From positions 18,429 to 82,428 of the forward strand of contig NZ_JADQDQ010000014.1 in the NCBI RefSeq assembly GCF_015694725.1: a stretch of 64,000 nt of DNA, given 5' to 3'. A program made the translations under genes and the position numbers. The DNA comes from Hymenobacter jeongseonensis (lineage in GTDB: Bacteria; Bacteroidota; Bacteroidia; Cytophagales; Hymenobacteraceae). Below, piece by piece: positions 51,376-60,201 of the stretch; the stretch's first letter is position 1, and each line of letters opens with the position of its first letter. Below the pieces are notes generated by a model. It was given only the letters and a program-made list of their open reading frames with translations, had not been told where the DNA came from and searched no databases.

Positions 51376-54159
51376 TTACACGACCACGTTCACCATGCGG
51401 CCGGGCACCACAATTACCTTCTTGGCCGATTTACCTTCGCCGAAACGGGCCAGGAAATCGGAGGCCAGTACGCCGGTTTCAATTTCGGCGGCTGTGGCAG
51501 TGGCGGGAAATTGCAGTTGCTCGCGCACCTTGCCGTTGATGGCGATGGGGTACACCACGGTATCTTCCACCAGATACTCCTCGCGGAATTCGGGGTAGCT
51601 GGCGCTGCTGATGCTGCCGGCCTCGTGGCCCAGCTCCTGCCATAATTCCTCGGCCAAGTGGGGCGCGTAGGGCGAGAGCAAGACGGTGAGCGGCTCCAAA
51701 ATGGCGCGTTTGTGCGAATTGAGGGCAGTCAGTTCGTTCACGGTAATCATGAACACACTCACGGAGGTATTGAAGCTGAACTTATCGATGTCTTCCTGCA
51801 CCTTGCGGATGGCTTTGTGCAGGACCTTGAGCTCGACGGGCGTGGCGGGCTCGTCAGTCACGGCCAAGTCGCCGTCTTCGGGGTGGAAGAGACGCCAGAG
51901 CTTCTTGAGGAAACCGCTCACGCCGCTGATGCCGTTGGTGTTCCAAGGCTTGTATTGCTCCAGCGGGCCAAGGAACATTTCGTAGAGCCGCAGGGCGTCG
52001 GCGCCGTATTTGCCAATCAGCACATCAGGGCTCACTACGTTGTACTTTGACTTCGACATTTTCTCGATTTCAACTCCACACAAATAGGTGCCGTTGTCTT
52101 CCAGAATGAATTCAGCGCCGCCATACTCTTCGCGCCACTTTTTGAAGGCTTCAATATCGAGCACATCGTTCTCTACGATGTTCACATCGGCATGCAAGGC
52201 AGTCGTTTCGTACTGGTCTTTCTTTCCCAGAGAAACGAATTTATTGGTGCCGTTGATGCGGTACACAAAATTCGACCGCCCCAGAATCATCCCCTGATTA
52301 ATCAGTTTCTGGAACGGCTCGTTGCTACTCACGAGGCCCAAATCCTTCAGAAACAGATACCAGAAGCGGGCATACAAAAGGTGGCCGGTGGCGTGCTCGG
52401 CTCCGCCCATGTAAAGGTCCACGTTGCCCCAGTATTTCTCGGCTTCTTCCCCCACGAAGCGGGCTTCGTTGGTGGGGTCCATGTAGCGGAGGTAGTACCA
52501 CGACGAGCCCGCCCAGCCGGGCATGGTGCTCAACTCGTAGGGGTACTGGCCGCGGTAGAGCCAGTTTTGCGCCCGGCCGAGGGGCGGCTCGCCGGTTTCG
52601 GTGGGCTTGTACTCGTTGATTTCGGGCAGCACCAGCGGCAAGTCGGTCTCGGCGATGCCGTAGGCGGTGCCGTCCTTGTAGTAAATCGGGATGGGTTCGC
52701 CCCAATAGCGCTGGCGGCCGAAAATGGAGTCGCGCAGACGGAAATTGACTTTGCCCTTGCCCAGGCCTTTCTCTTCGAGGAAGGCAATGAGTTTGGGGGT
52801 AGCTTCCTTGTAGGTTAGGCCGTTGATGATGCCGGAGTTGATATAGCGCCCTTCCTTGGTGGGGTCGGCTTGTTGGTCAAGGCCTTGTTGGGCGTCGGAA
52901 ATGGCCGGGATGGGCAAGCCGAAATGTTGCGCGAAAACATAGTCGCGCTGGTCGCCGCTGGGCACGGCCATCACGGCGCCGGTGCCGTAGCCGGCCAGCA
53001 CGTAGTCGGCCAGCCAGATTTGCACGGGCTCCTGGTTCACTGGGTTCAGGCCGTAGGCGCCGGTGAATACACCCGACACCGTTTTGGTATCGGCCATGCG
53101 GTCACGCTCCGAGCGGCGCTTGGTGGCGGCGATGTACTCGTCCACGGCCGCGCGCTGGCCGGGCGTGGTGAGTTCATCGACCAACTCGTGCTCGGGCGCC
53201 AGCACCAGGAACGTAGCGCCATAAATCGTGTCAACTCGGGTGGTGTAAACCTTGATTTGGGCGTTTTTGTGGTCCTGCACCGGGAACGTTACTTCGGCCC
53301 CGATGCTCTTGCCAATCCAATTGCGCTGCATTTCCTTCACCGCATCGGGCCAGTCGAGGGTATCGAGGCCTTGCAATAAACGGTCGGCGTAGGCCGTGAT
53401 GCGCAGGTTCCACTGGGGCATGAGGCGGCGCTCGACGGGGAAGCCGCCGCGTTCCGAAAGGCCGTCCTTCACTTCGTCGTTCGAGAGCACCGTGCCAAGA
53501 CCGGGACACCAGTTCACGTAGGTGTCCTGCTGGTAAGCCAAGCGGTAGGGGTGCACGGCCGCCAGTTTTTGCTGTTCGGTGAAGAGCTGCCACTGGCCGG
53601 CGGTGAATACCTGGCGCTCGTCGGCATCGCCGGCCGCGTTGATGCCTTCGCTGCCGCGCTCGGCAAAGCGGGCGGTGAGGTCGGTCAGCGGCTCGGCTTT
53701 ATTGGTGTCAAGGTTGTACCAGGAATTAAACAGCTTGAGGAAAATCCACTGCGTCCACTTGTAATAAGCGGGGTCCGAAGTACGCACTTCGCGGCTCCAG
53801 TCGTAGCTGAAACCCAAGCTGCTGAGCTGCTTGATGTACGTCTCAATGTTTTGGTCGGTGGTCAGGGCCGGGTGCTGGCCGGTCTGAATGGCGTACTGCT
53901 CGGCGGGCAGGCCAAAGGAGTCGAAACCCATGGGATGCAGCACGTTGAAGCCATGCAGGCGCTTAAAGCGCGTCACGATGTCGGAGGCAATGTAGCCGAG
54001 CGGGTGCCCAACATGCAGGCCCGCCCCGGAAGGGTACGGAAACATGTCAAGCACGTAATACTTAGGCTTCTCGGAGTGGTTATGGGCCTGGAACGTGCTG
54101 TGGGCTTTCCAGTGGGCCTGCCACTTCTTTTCAATTTCTTCGGGACGGTATGCGGGCAT
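51376..54159 (-). CDS. leuS: leucyl-tRNA synthetase
   Basis: Charges tRNA-Leu with leucine (class I aminoacyl-tRNA synthetase). The 927-residue protein shows FPYPSGAGLHVGHPLGY with the HIGH-type HVGH at 49-52, a CP1 editing domain in the middle (YGATFLVLAPEHELVDEL and GTGAVMAVPSGDQRDYVFA) and KMSKSKYNVV near residue 690, then the anticodon-binding helical region. Length is normal. It has an exact TAnnTTTG box 22 bases before the ATG and is divergent from dnaG across a family A repeat. Confidence 0.99.
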   Translation of the reverse strand: MPAYRPEEIEKKWQAHWKAHSTFQAHNHSEKPKYYVLDMFPYPSGAGLHVGHPLGYIASDIVTRFKRLHGFNVLHPMGFDSFGLPAEQYAIQTGQHPALTTDQNIETYIKQLSSLGFSYDWSREVRTSDPAYYKWTQWIFLKLFNSWYNLDTNKAEPLTDLTARFAERGSEGINAAGDADERQVFTAGQWQLFTEQQKLAAVHPYRLAYQQDTYVNWCPGLGTVLSNDEVKDGLSERGGFPVERRLMPQWNLRITAYADRLLQGLDTLDWPDAVKEMQRNWIGKSIGAEVTFPVQDHKNAQIKVYTTRVDTIYGATFLVLAPEHELVDELTTPGQRAAVDEYIAATKRRSERDRMADTKTVSGVFTGAYGLNPVNQEPVQIWLADYVLAGYGTGAVMAVPSGDQRDYVFAQHFGLPIPAISDAQQGLDQQADPTKEGRYINSGIINGLTYKEATPKLIAFLEEKGLGKGKVNFRLRDSIFGRQRYWGEPIPIYYKDGTAYGIAETDLPLVLPEINEYKPTETGEPPLGRAQNWLYRGQYPYELSTMPGWAGSSWYYLRYMDPTNEARFVGEEAEKYWGNVDLYMGGAEHATGHLLYARFWYLFLKDLGLVSSNEPFQKLINQGMILGRSNFVYRINGTNKFVSLGKKDQYETTALHADVNIVENDVLDIEAFKKWREEYGGAEFILEDNGTYLCGVEIEKMSKSKYNVVSPDVLIGKYGADALRLYEMFLGPLEQYKPWNTNGISGVSGFLKKLWRLFHPEDGDLAVTDEPATPVELKVLHKAIRKVQEDIDKFSFNTSVSVFMITVNELTALNSHKRAILEPLTVLLSPYAPHLAEELWQELGHEAGSISSASYPEFREEYLVEDTVVYPIAINGKVREQLQFPATATAAEIETGVLASDFLARFGEGKSAKKVIVVPGRMVNVVV

Positions 54160-54181
54160 CTTGCGCGGAGTTTATTCCAGG

Positions 54182-54189
54182 CAAAGGTA
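54182..54189 (-). promoter_or_regulatory. putative -7 box of leuS
   Basis: TACCTTTG on the minus strand, exact TAnnTTTG, 22 bases before the leuS ATG. Confidence 0.5.
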
Positions 54190-54245
54190 GGACGTAGGAG
54201 AAAGTAGGGCGAAATTTGTTGGCGTTAGCGCCAGTCTCTTAATTA

Positions 54246-54346
54246 GGCCGTCATGCTGAGCGCAGTCGAAGCATCTCTACCGCTTCGTTGAATCCGTCAG
54301 TGCGTATCGCGGTAGAGATGCTTCGACTGCGCTCAGCATGACGGCC
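54246..54346. repeat. dispersed inverted repeat, family A copy 5
   Basis: 101 bases. GGCCGTCATGCTGAGCGCAG and its complement at the right end form arms of about 39 bases with perfect or near-perfect pairing. Unlike copies 1, 3 and 4 it lies between divergent genes, 46 bases before the dnaG ATG, so it must lie close to or inside the dnaG promoter/leader. Confidence 0.88.
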
Positions 54347-54391
54347 TTTTTGCCAAAACGCTCACGATAAAAAGCCGTTACCCTGCCGCCC

Positions 54392-56473
54392 ATGGCCCGC
54401 ATCCCCAAAGAACTAGTAGACCATATTATCCAGACTGCCGACATCGTGGAAGTCGTCGGCGACTTTGTGCAGCTCAAGCGCAAGGGCCAGAATATGTGGG
54501 CGCCGTGCCCGTTCCACAACGAAAAATCCCCTTCCTTCTCCGTAAATCCGGCCAAGTCGCTGTACAAGTGCTTCGGCTGCGGCAAGGCCGGCGGCGTGGT
54601 GCAATTTGTGATGGACGTGGAGGGTACTAGCTACGTGGAGGCCCTGAAATACCTGGCCAAGAAGTACGCCATTACCATTGAAGAGGAGGAAAAAACGCCC
54701 CAGCAGCAACTTGAGCAAAACGAGCGGGATTCCCAGTTCATCGTATCCGACTTCGCCAAAAACCACTACCATCGCCTGTTGCTGAACTCCGAAGAGGGGA
54801 TGAGCATCGGTTACGGCTACCTCAAGGAGCGAGGCCTAAACTTGGCCACCATCCAGCAGTTCGAGCTGGGCTACTCCCTCGATAGCTGGGACGACCTAAT
54901 GAAAACGGCCGAAAAGGCTGGCTACGACAAAAAATATCTGGAGAAGTCCGGCCTCATCGTCACTAAAACCGACGACCAAGGCCACGATACCGGCCGGCGC
55001 TACGACCGGTTCCGAGGCCGCGTCATGTTCCCGATTCACAACATCAGCGGCCGGGTGGTGGGCTTCGGGGCGCGCACCCTGAAGCGGGATGATAAGATGG
55101 CGAAGTACCTCAACTCGCCCGAATCGGATATTTACCACAAGTCCGATGTACTTTATGGCCTGTTTCAGGCCCGCCAGGCGATACGAACGGAGGAAGTCTG
55201 CTACCTCGTGGAAGGCTACCTCGATGTATTGTCTCTATACCAAGGCGGCATCAAAAACGTGGTGGCCTCGTCGGGCACCTCGCTCACCGAGGGCCAGATT
55301 CGGCTCATCAAGCGGTATTCGGATAATGTGACGGTGCTGTATGATGGCGACGCGGCCGGAATCAAGGCTTCGTTGCGCGGCACCGATTTGCTGCTCGAAA
55401 GCGGCCTGAACGTGCGCGTGGTGCTGTTTCCCGACGGCGACGACCCGGACAGCTACATCCGGAAAGTGGGCGACCAGCGCTTTGCCCAGTACATCGAAAA
55501 AAGCAGCCAGGACTTCATCACCTTCAAAACCACACTGGTGGCCCGCGAGGCCAGCAACGACCCGGTGAAGAAGGCCGAAGCTATTCGCGACGTGCTCAAC
55601 AGCATTGCCAAAGTGCCCGATGCCATCAAGCGGCAGGTATTTTTGCAACAAACGTCGGCCACGTTCGGCATTGATGAGCAAGTGCTCATCACCGAATACA
55701 ACAAGCTGGTGAAGGCTCCGGCCGCCAAGCAAGCCAGCGGCAACGCGGGCAACTACGGAAACGGCGCGGGCAGCGCCAACACGGGCTATCCGCCCAGCGG
55801 CACTGCCCGGCCGCCCGCCCGCCCGATGTCGGACGAAGAAGAAGCCGAAATGCTCATGTACGGCGGCCACGAGGCCACCGTGGAAGTGCTGGGCGCAGGA
55901 GTTTCCTTCCAGCCCGCCAAGCCTGCTGCGGCGGACGATGAAGACACGCCCGACGTGCTTAAGCTCTGCGAGCGGGAGGTGCTGCGGCTGCTGGTGCTGT
56001 ACGCGGGCCGCGAGGTTGACCCCGAAATCAGCGTGGCGGCTTATCTGATGGGCCAACTCGGCGAGAACCCCCTCACGGTGTCGCTCTACGCCGAAATGTG
56101 GGAGATTTGCCGGCAGGAGCTGCTAGCCAACCGTTTCCCAGACGCCCGCCTGCTGGCCCAGAACGAGCGCGCCGAAATTCGCAGCCTCATCACGGACCTG
56201 GCCACTGAACGCTACGAAATCAGTCCGAACTGGCGCATCAAGGAAATATACGTCCTCAACGAAGTGGACCTGCCCAAGCAGGCCTGCGACAACGCCGTGC
56301 TCCGCCTCAATAAGGTGCACGTGCAGCGCGAGCTGGATATTTGCCTCGAACGCCTGCGACACCCGCTGCCGGACGCCGAAATGTTCGAAATTCTGGGCGA
56401 TATCAAGCGCCTCAAGGAGCTGGACAATGAACTGGCCGCCATGCTGGGCACGGTGGTGGCGCGGGGCACCTGA
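54392..56473 (+). CDS. dnaG: DNA primase
   Basis: Makes RNA primers for replication. The 693-residue protein has the N-terminal CHC2 zinc finger (Cys 39, His 42, Cys 60, Cys 63 in APCPFHNEKSPSF and YKCFGCGKAGG), the polymerase core with TOPRIM (VEGYLDVLSLYQGG and LYDGDAAGIKASLRG) and a helical C-terminal domain for helicase contact. A Pro/Gly-rich linker (about 440-480) separates them. The protein is longer than E. coli DnaG (581 residues). Start ATG 54392. The 5' leader probably begins in or near repeat copy 5. Confidence 0.98.
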   Translation: MARIPKELVDHIIQTADIVEVVGDFVQLKRKGQNMWAPCPFHNEKSPSFSVNPAKSLYKCFGCGKAGGVVQFVMDVEGTSYVEALKYLAKKYAITIEEEEKTPQQQLEQNERDSQFIVSDFAKNHYHRLLLNSEEGMSIGYGYLKERGLNLATIQQFELGYSLDSWDDLMKTAEKAGYDKKYLEKSGLIVTKTDDQGHDTGRRYDRFRGRVMFPIHNISGRVVGFGARTLKRDDKMAKYLNSPESDIYHKSDVLYGLFQARQAIRTEEVCYLVEGYLDVLSLYQGGIKNVVASSGTSLTEGQIRLIKRYSDNVTVLYDGDAAGIKASLRGTDLLLESGLNVRVVLFPDGDDPDSYIRKVGDQRFAQYIEKSSQDFITFKTTLVAREASNDPVKKAEAIRDVLNSIAKVPDAIKRQVFLQQTSATFGIDEQVLITEYNKLVKAPAAKQASGNAGNYGNGAGSANTGYPPSGTARPPARPMSDEEEAEMLMYGGHEATVEVLGAGVSFQPAKPAAADDEDTPDVLKLCEREVLRLLVLYAGREVDPEISVAAYLMGQLGENPLTVSLYAEMWEICRQELLANRFPDARLLAQNERAEIRSLITDLATERYEISPNWRIKEIYVLNEVDLPKQACDNAVLRLNKVHVQRELDICLERLRHPLPDAEMFEILGDIKRLKELDNELAAMLGTVVARGT

Positions 56474-56493
56474 GGGGTTCAATTGCGATAAAT

Positions 56494-56544
56494 GAGATGC
56501 TTGCCACAGCCACCTTCGGTTCGTTGGCACTGAGCATGACGTTC
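56494..56544. repeat. degraded remnant of repeat family A (copy 6)
   Basis: GAGATGCTTG (56494-56503) and CTGAGCATGACG (near 56530) match the two ends of one arm of the family A repeat, but the sequence between them differs. It lies between dnaG and the channel gene. Treat as tentative. Confidence 0.4.
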
Positions 56545-56567
56545 TTGCAGCTTCCCTATCAAATTAC

Positions 56568-57632
56568 ATGATAAAACGCATCAACATCAACCGCCTGATT
56601 CTGGCCGGCATCCTCTCGGGGTCGAGCCTGATGTTCGGCATGTTGGGATTCACCTTCATTGAGAATTACGGTCTCATCGATGCGTTTTACATGACGGTGA
56701 CCACCATAGCCACGGTAGGCTTTGGTGAAATTCATCCGTTTTCGGCGGCGGGGCGACTATTTGTTTCGGTCTTTATCATCTACAACCTGGTGGTAGTGGC
56801 CTACCTCGTGTCGGTCCTTTCCGCGTTTATCTTTGACGGGCAGCTGCAAAAAATCTATCGAATGTTCCGGACCGACCAGGAAATTAAGCGCTTTAGCGGG
56901 CACGTCATCGTCTGCGGTTTCGGGCGCAATGGCCGCCGGGCTTACCAGGAGTTGCGCGCCAGCGGGGCCCGCGTGGTGGTCATCGAATCGAGCGAGGAAC
57001 TGATGAAGAGCATCACCGATGGCCACACCGGCGAAGACTACGACGGCGAAGGACTGGCGGGCGGCAAAATCTTCACCGTTTTCGGCGACGCTACCTCCGA
57101 CAACGTGCTCAAGCAAGCCGGCGTGGAGCGGGCCTCGGCCCTTATCACCTCGCTGCCCAAGGATGCCGACAACGTGTTTGTGGCGCTTTCGGCCCGCGCC
57201 CTCAATCCGCGCCTGAAAATCATTGCCCGGGCTTCGCTGAAAACCTCCGAAAGCAAGCTGCTTTTTGCAGGGGCTAACTCGGTGGTGATGCCCGATGAAA
57301 TCGGGGGCTCGCACATGGCCAAGCTGGTGGTGCGCCCCGAAGTCATCCGGTTCCTGGACCTGATTTCGGGCTTGAGCGCCGACAAGCTCCGCCTCGAAGA
57401 AATGACGTTTGAGCAACTGCGCAAGGACCTACGGGGCGCCAGCATCCGGCAGCTGGACGTGCGCTCCCTCACCGGGGCCACCGTGATAGGCATGCGCACG
57501 GCCAGTGGTTCGCTGTTGGTAAGTCCGCCGATGGACTACGTGCCCACTCCGGGCGACGTGCTGCTGGTGTTGGGCAGCGAGGAACAAATTCAGCGCTTCG
57601 AAGTAGCGTTTCGACACTTGGAGATTAAATAA
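56568..57632 (+). CDS. two-helix potassium channel with RCK domain
   Basis: 354 residues. Two membrane helices (about 9-31 and 62-88) flank a pore loop with the selectivity filter TVGFGE (about 49-54); GFG instead of GYG still indicates a K+ channel. The cytoplasmic part is an RCK/TrkA-N Rossmann domain (HVIVCGFGRNGRRAYQEL, about 112-129) and a C-terminal TrkA-C domain. The MthK-like architecture suggests gating by Ca2+, nucleotide or another ligand. Orphan gene downstream of dnaG, with no Kef or Trk partner nearby. Confidence 0.95.
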   Translation: MIKRININRLILAGILSGSSLMFGMLGFTFIENYGLIDAFYMTVTTIATVGFGEIHPFSAAGRLFVSVFIIYNLVVVAYLVSVLSAFIFDGQLQKIYRMFRTDQEIKRFSGHVIVCGFGRNGRRAYQELRASGARVVVIESSEELMKSITDGHTGEDYDGEGLAGGKIFTVFGDATSDNVLKQAGVERASALITSLPKDADNVFVALSARALNPRLKIIARASLKTSESKLLFAGANSVVMPDEIGGSHMAKLVVRPEVIRFLDLISGLSADKLRLEEMTFEQLRKDLRGASIRQLDVRSLTGATVIGMRTASGSLLVSPPMDYVPTPGDVLLVLGSEEQIQRFEVAFRHLEIK

Positions 57633-57721
57633 ACCCCAGGATTAAGCTCCTCATCAAGTTGCAACCCCTTGCTTACGGTCAACGGAAATTGCGATTTTGG
57701 GGGAATTGCTGACTAAAAAAT

Positions 57722-58948
57722 ATGCACATCCTGCAACTCATACCCCGCGTTCCGTTTCCGCTGACTACCGGGGGCGCCATTGCCATGCACGATGTAGCGG
57801 CCGGGCTGGTGCAGGCCGGCCACCAAGTCACGATGCTGGCCATCAACACGCCCAAGCATCACCAGCCCGCCAATGCCCTCGACCACCTAGGCCCCAACTT
57901 CCGACTGGTAACCGTGGAAGTGGATACAGACATTTCGCCCCGCCGGGCCCTAAAAAACCTGCTCTTTAGTCGCCAGCCGTACATTGCCGAGCGGTTTATC
58001 AGCCCCGCCGTGGGGGAGAAGCTACTCGAATTGCTCCGTACCGAAGCCGTGGACGTGGTGCAGATGGAAGGCACTTTTGTGGCCTGGTATGCCGAGTTTC
58101 TGGGCCGGCAGCACAGCGCCGAGCTGGTGGTGCCGCCTTTGGTACTGCGGGCCCATAACCTGGAATTCACCATTTGGAAAGCGCTGGCTGGCCGCGAGGG
58201 CAACTTTGTGAAGCGCGTGCTCTTGCGCACCATGGCCGCCCGATTGGAAAAATTTGAGCGCCGCCACTTGCCGCAGTTCGACGCCGTGGCGGCCATCACC
58301 GCCGCCGATGCCGAGCGCCTGCGCGCATTGGGCTGTCCGGAGCCCGTGGTATTTATTCCGGCTGGGGTGGAAATGGACCGTTTTCGGCCCGACCCCAGCA
58401 TCCGCCCCAAGCCGCGCACGCTGTTCATGATTGGCTCGTTGAACTGGCTGCCCAACCTGGAAGGCCTCGAATGGCTGCTGCGCGAGGTATGGCCCACCAT
58501 TCACGCCGAAATGCCGGATGTGGAGTTGCACGTGGCGGGCAGCGGCACGCCCGCCAGCCTACTAGCGCCGCGCACCGATAATGTGGTGGTGCACGGCTTC
58601 GTGAAATCGGCCCCCGGCTTCATGCAGCAATACGACCTGATGCTGGTCCCCCTGCTTAGCGGCGGCGGCATGCGCATCAAAATCATCGAAGGCATGACGT
58701 TGGGCAAAGCTGTGCTAAGCACGTCGCTCGGAGCCGAAGGCATTGCCGTGCGCGATGGAGAGGCCATTCTGCTGCGCGATTCGGCCGCCGCGTGGATAGA
58801 TGCGCTCCGGGCCTGGGGCCGCGGCGAGGTGAGCACGGCGGACATAGGCGCCGCGGCTGCCCGCATCGCCACCGACCTGTACGATAACCGCCGCGTCACG
58901 CAGCGCTTCGTGGCATTATATGAGCGGCTGCGGCCCGTCGAAGCCTGA
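57722..58948 (+). CDS. GT4-type glycosyltransferase
   Basis: 408 residues of GT-B fold. The N-terminal half begins MHILQLIPRVPFPLTTGGA, with the Gly-Gly acceptor/nucleotide loop; the C-terminal domain contains MIGSLNWLPNLEGLEWLLRE and LLSGGGMRIKIIEGMTLGKA, the EGMxxGxA-type donor-binding motif of family 4. It transfers an activated sugar in surface polysaccharide or glycolipid synthesis; sugar and acceptor unknown. It overlaps the following GT2 gene by one base (TGATG), so the two are translationally coupled. Confidence 0.93.
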   Translation: MHILQLIPRVPFPLTTGGAIAMHDVAAGLVQAGHQVTMLAINTPKHHQPANALDHLGPNFRLVTVEVDTDISPRRALKNLLFSRQPYIAERFISPAVGEKLLELLRTEAVDVVQMEGTFVAWYAEFLGRQHSAELVVPPLVLRAHNLEFTIWKALAGREGNFVKRVLLRTMAARLEKFERRHLPQFDAVAAITAADAERLRALGCPEPVVFIPAGVEMDRFRPDPSIRPKPRTLFMIGSLNWLPNLEGLEWLLREVWPTIHAEMPDVELHVAGSGTPASLLAPRTDNVVVHGFVKSAPGFMQQYDLMLVPLLSGGGMRIKIIEGMTLGKAVLSTSLGAEGIAVRDGEAILLRDSAAAWIDALRAWGRGEVSTADIGAAAARIATDLYDNRRVTQRFVALYERLRPVEA

Positions 58949-60144
58949 TGATGGTAGCGGTGCTCTTGGTGGTGTTTTGGGCTTGTTTGCTGCTGGTGGC
59001 GCACACATACGTGCTGTATCCGTTGCTGCTGCAAGTGCTGGCCCGCGGCCGCCACCAAAACCAAAACGTATTCGCGCCCGCGGCCGCCGGCCTGCCTGCC
59101 GTGGATATTCTGTTGGCAGCCCACAACGAAGAGGCCGTGATAGCGGAGAAAGTCCGCTCCACGTTTGCTACCACATACCCGCTCGACCGGTTGCGGCTGT
59201 TGGTGGGTTCCGATAATTCCTCGGACCAAACCAACGCATTTTTAGCAAAACTGGCCACAGAATACCCTCAATTGCGCGTAGAGACCTACACCGAACGCAC
59301 GGGCAAGCCCGGTGTTATGGAGAATCTGGCCCGGCAAGCCACGGCGCCTATCCTGGTGCTCACCGATGCTAATGTGTTTTTTGCGCCCGACACGATTTAT
59401 CATCTAATCAAGCATTTCCAACACTCAGCCATCGGCCTGGTGGGCGGCAATATTCTTAACCCCGACCACCGCGCCGACGGCATCTCGGGCCAGGAGAAGG
59501 CCTATCTGGAGCGCGAAAACCTAATCAAGTACCAGGAAGGTGTGTTGTGGGGAAGCATGATGGGCGCTTTTGGTGGCTGCTTTGCCGTGCGACGGGCATG
59601 CTACCACCCGGCGCCCGCGGCTTTTTTGGTCGATGATTTTTACATCACGCTGGCCGTGCTGCGCGACGGCTACCAAGCCATTAACGAGCTGGAGGCGGTG
59701 TGCTACGAAGACGTTTCGGACCGTTTGCCGGAGGAATTTCGGCGCAAAGCGCGCATCTCGGCCGGCAACTTTCAAAATCTGAAGGCGTTCCGGGCCGTGC
59801 TCTGGCCACCGTGGCGGGGCGGGGCGTTTGCACTGTGGTCGCACAAGGTGCTGCGCTGGTACACGCCGCTGTTGCTGTTGTTACTGCTGCTGGCTACGGC
59901 CGGTTTGGTTGTGAGCGGAGCCGGGTGGTTTTTTCAGCTGGCGCTGGCAGGTCAACTGGCTTTGCCCTTGCTGCTGCTTGTGGATGGCGGCTTGCGCTGG
60001 GTGGGCTGGAATTCGCGCTTGCTCCGCTTCGTAACCCATTTTTACAGCATGAACGCCGCACTTTTGCTCGGCTATGTCCGATATTTGCGCGGCGTCAAAA
60101 CCACTATTTGGCAGCCCACGCAGCGCTTCCAGCAGGGGCGGTAG
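58948..60144 (+). CDS. GT2-type membrane glycosyltransferase
   Basis: 398 residues. An N-terminal membrane helix (VAVLLVVFWACLLLVAHTYV) is followed by a GT-A domain: VDILLAAHNEEAVIAEKVRS, then VLTDANVFFAPDTI with the DxD-like Asp, and the FLVDDFYITLAVLRDGYQ segment with acid-base ED-like residues, and then two C-terminal helix pairs (LLLLLLLATAGLVVSGAGWF). The layout is of processive or polyprenol-linked family 2 enzymes. It probably acts together with the overlapping GT4 gene. No polymerase or flippase gene is adjacent. Confidence 0.92.
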   Translation: MMVAVLLVVFWACLLLVAHTYVLYPLLLQVLARGRHQNQNVFAPAAAGLPAVDILLAAHNEEAVIAEKVRSTFATTYPLDRLRLLVGSDNSSDQTNAFLAKLATEYPQLRVETYTERTGKPGVMENLARQATAPILVLTDANVFFAPDTIYHLIKHFQHSAIGLVGGNILNPDHRADGISGQEKAYLERENLIKYQEGVLWGSMMGAFGGCFAVRRACYHPAPAAFLVDDFYITLAVLRDGYQAINELEAVCYEDVSDRLPEEFRRKARISAGNFQNLKAFRAVLWPPWRGGAFALWSHKVLRWYTPLLLLLLLLATAGLVVSGAGWFFQLALAGQLALPLLLLVDGGLRWVGWNSRLLRFVTHFYSMNAALLLGYVRYLRGVKTTIWQPTQRFQQGR

Positions 60145-60156
60145 CGGCCCGGCGCA

Positions 60157-60184
60157 TTTGGCACCCGGAGGTGGGCTAACTTTG
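60157..60184 (+). promoter_or_regulatory. putative promoter of ribBA
   Basis: TTTG (60157-60160), 16 bases, TAACTTTG (60177-60184): matches the Bacteroidota pattern with a short spacer. The box ends 17 bases before the ATG. Confidence 0.45.
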
Positions 60185-60201
60185 CGGCGGCTCCCGTTGT
60201 T

